Assembly: GCA_964346815.1 (NCBI GenBank)
Contig: CAYFWF010000023.1
Location: forward strand, 62,001-126,000
Direction: 5' to 3'
Origin: CAYFWF01 sp964346815
GTDB taxonomy: Bacteria; Acidobacteriota; Aminicenantia; Aminicenantales; Aminicenantaceae
Length of the DNA: 64,000 nt
Shown: piece by piece, positions 62,477 through 64,000 of the stretch
Numbering within the stretch: position 1 is the stretch's first letter
Layout of the letters: each line of letters starts with the position of its first letter
Position numbers and translations under genes: made by a program
Notes under the pieces: model-generated
Told to the model about the DNA's origin: nothing
What the model saw: only the letters and a program-made list of their open reading frames with translations
Databases searched by the model: none

Positions 62477-63212
62477 CGTTCGCACGATCCAAGAGACTGC
62501 TGTAAGTGATCAGTCTTCTTTTTTGGGAAAGTTTCCAGATTTCTTTCAGTGCAAAGCTCAGAGGGCCTTTTTCGAAAACAGCTCCAGGATGGAGAACCAT
62601 CCTGGCAAACGGGGAGCAGAGAAAACCCGTTTTTCTCATCACCCTGTGACCGAACATGGAGAGGTACTCGAGGAAGGAATGCATTCCCAGATAGCCCATA
62701 GCTGGAGAAGCGATATTTTTCTGTCTTTTACAGTCGAAGATGGAAAATCCAGTGGTGCAATACCTGAATCCGCAGTCCTGGATGGCTCTCACGGTTTCTT
62801 TGCTTTGGTGCCATGTCGGAGAGGTGAATCCTGAACAAATGAGGCCTGCTTCCTCCATGATCTGCTTTCCTTCTTCGATTCTCTTCCTGGCTTTTTCATA
62901 TCCTGTTCGAAAAAATTCAGCTCCGTTCCTGGTGATATATTTTTCTCTCAGGCGATCGGCGAGTCCTTTCTTCGCAGCGTCTGCTCTGTGGCTGTATCCA
63001 TGTTGGATGATTTCGCTCCCCTTGCTTTTCTCTGAAAACACCCAATCCAGGAATTCGCTGTGTTCGAGGATGTTCCATCTTTCGAGATAATTGGGGATGA
63101 CTTTGATGCTGCGGGGGAGAAGTGATCTTTGATCCAGCCATGCCGCCAATGCTTTCAATTCATCGAGAAAGGGAGGAGCTGCGTCATGGATGGAAACGAT
63201 AAGATAATGCAT
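62463..63212 (-). CDS. DUF2334 polysaccharide deacetylase-like protein
   Basis: 249 residues. Starts MHYLIVSIHDAAPPFLDELK, giving the His-Asp pair expected in place of the deacetylase Asp, then IIQHGYSHRADA with the two His of the metal site, and GFTSPTWHQSKETVRAI as the third motif. No signal peptide, so it is cytoplasmic. Overlaps the glycosyltransferase gene by 14 nt and follows the GNAT gene by 15 bp, forming a three-gene operon. Confidence 0.86.
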   Translation of the reverse strand: MHYLIVSIHDAAPPFLDELKALAAWLDQRSLLPRSIKVIPNYLERWNILEHSEFLDWVFSEKSKGSEIIQHGYSHRADAAKKGLADRLREKYITRNGAEFFRTGYEKARKRIEEGKQIMEEAGLICSGFTSPTWHQSKETVRAIQDCGFRYCTTGFSIFDCKRQKNIASPAMGYLGMHSFLEYLSMFGHRVMRKTGFLCSPFARMVLHPGAVFEKGPLSFALKEIWKLSQKRRLITYSSLLDRANDGNR

Positions 63213-63227
63213 GGCTGAATAAAGGCT

Positions 63228-63956
63228 CTATATATCGAAGATATCCCTGGTCTCTTCGATTCGTGCTGTGACCGTCACCCAATGGATTCTGCCAAATTCC
63301 TTTTCTTGGATAGAGGTGGGCTTTTTATCGTAGAGTTTGAATCCGTGAGCGGTGTAGAAACTTTCGTCTCTGAGTTTTTCGGCATGGAGAAGCTCCCCGT
63401 AGACAGTATGGACACGGTTTTCCAAGAAATGACGGAAGAGAGCCCGAATGAGGGCCCTTCCCACCCCTCTATTCCTGTATCCTTTTGCGACATTGAAATG
63501 GAAATGAGACGTCCTTCTAGGTCTTTTTGGTCTTTCGCGGCTTCCCTTGGCTATCAAGCGTTTGATATAGGCTCTGCTCTTCGCATCGTAGATTCTGAAC
63601 AAGGACTTCACTGCGGCTTTCAGGATAAGCGGGGCGGCTATGAAAGGATAGAAGACAAGATTGAACTTCATGGGGTGTCTGCAGCCGAGGATATAGCCGA
63701 TAATATTGGGATTCTCCTGTCCTGCTTCGGCGACATAGCAAGAATCAGGCTCGAATCTGAGATAATAGCCGGTGTTGAAGTCCGCAAACCATTTCCTGTC
63801 TTGGAAGACACTGTCCACAGGGCTGCCGAAATGTCCTGTATCGCAGCACAATAATCTGACTTGATTTCTGTCTCCTCGACGGTATGCCCTTACGGTAAAA
63901 TTCAGTGTTTTGCTTTCTTCTTCATTTTTTATCTTATTCACGGCGCGGGGCGACAT
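63228..63956 (-). CDS. GNAT-family N-acetyltransferase
   Basis: 242 residues from ATG 63956; the frame extends to a TTG at 63989 and the true start is uncertain because no good ribosome site is seen. GNAT motifs: FTVRAYRRGDRNQVRLLCCD at the start, NIIGYILGCR, then the acetyl-CoA loop HFNVAKGYRNRGVGRALIRA (Q/RxxGxG/A type) and FYTAHGFKLYDKKPTS. Probably modifies the product of the adjoining glycosyltransferase and DUF2334 genes; the acceptor is unknown. Confidence 0.85.
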   Translation of the reverse strand: MSPRAVNKIKNEEESKTLNFTVRAYRRGDRNQVRLLCCDTGHFGSPVDSVFQDRKWFADFNTGYYLRFEPDSCYVAEAGQENPNIIGYILGCRHPMKFNLVFYPFIAAPLILKAAVKSLFRIYDAKSRAYIKRLIAKGSRERPKRPRRTSHFHFNVAKGYRNRGVGRALIRALFRHFLENRVHTVYGELLHAEKLRDESFYTAHGFKLYDKKPTSIQEKEFGRIHWVTVTARIEETRDIFDI

Positions 63957-64000
63957 TCCTGCCTCTGCTTTTCGTCTGACTAACCCCAAAGATATATACA

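Overview
The window is about 64 kb of bacterial chromosome of moderate GC with no tRNA, rRNA, CRISPR array or recognisable intact transposase. Gene content suggests an anaerobic, protein- and sugar-scavenging bacterium of the Acidobacteriota/Candidatus Aminicenantes type. That placement is an inference from the many lipoproteins and Tat- or Sec-exported hydrolases, MacB/FtsX-like permeases (one with a PadR regulator), DUF6599, DUF885-like, CocE and M1 families, and from dispersed REP-like repeats. No phylogenetic marker gene is present.

Layout: 1-3263 is a heterodimeric ABC exporter (one subunit cut by the window edge). 3.5-12.8 kb holds exported hydrolases (putative glycoside hydrolase, M1 metallopeptidase, ankyrin/metallo-beta-lactamase fusion), TPR and NTF2-like lipoproteins, an HD-GYP sensor and DoxX. 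13.1-17.1 kb is the most unusual locus: three overlapping genes encoding a membrane protein with a C-terminal tail of seven Cys-His-x-Ala repeats, a radical SAM/SPASM enzyme with a PqqD-like N-terminus, and a second membrane protein. 17.2-18.8 kb is a sodium:neurotransmitter-symporter family transporter with a 31-residue MetS-like partner. 18.8-25 kb has a metallophosphoesterase, a 200-bp MITE-like element with 9-bp flanking direct repeats, a B12-binding radical SAM protein, a methyltransferase, a serine hydrolase and a thioredoxin-like protein. 25-30.6 kb has a beta-propeller/phosphoesterase, a degenerate DUF885 protein and an exported SurE. 30.9-36.8 kb has a PadR/permease unit and two cytochromes, one apparently fused to a beta-barrel. 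37-43 kb has a DUF4932-like lipoprotein, gene relics including a broken sulfatase, an intact sulfatase and a cysteine-desulfurase-like enzyme. 43.2-51.7 kb has a small protein, a DUF1614 protein, two divergent FtsX-like permeases, and DUF6599 and DUF362 proteins. 51.9-56.4 kb has an exported HisC-like aminotransferase, a radical SAM protein and two lipoproteins. 56.6-64 kb has a CocE-type hydrolase, a tandemly duplicated CNNM/CorC transporter, and a glycosyltransferase/DUF2334/GNAT cluster.

The strongest candidate for an undescribed system is the rSAM/CHxA-repeat operon. The maturase architecture, the 1-nt and 4-nt gene overlaps and a periodic Cys/His tail predicted to face the cytoplasm suggest that the tail is post-translationally modified or loaded with a metal cofactor. 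A family of REP-like palindromes (core ATTGCGTATACTGTC with AATTCGG/CCGAATT ends) recurs at least seven times between genes. Three other inverted-repeat elements point to past small-element transposition.
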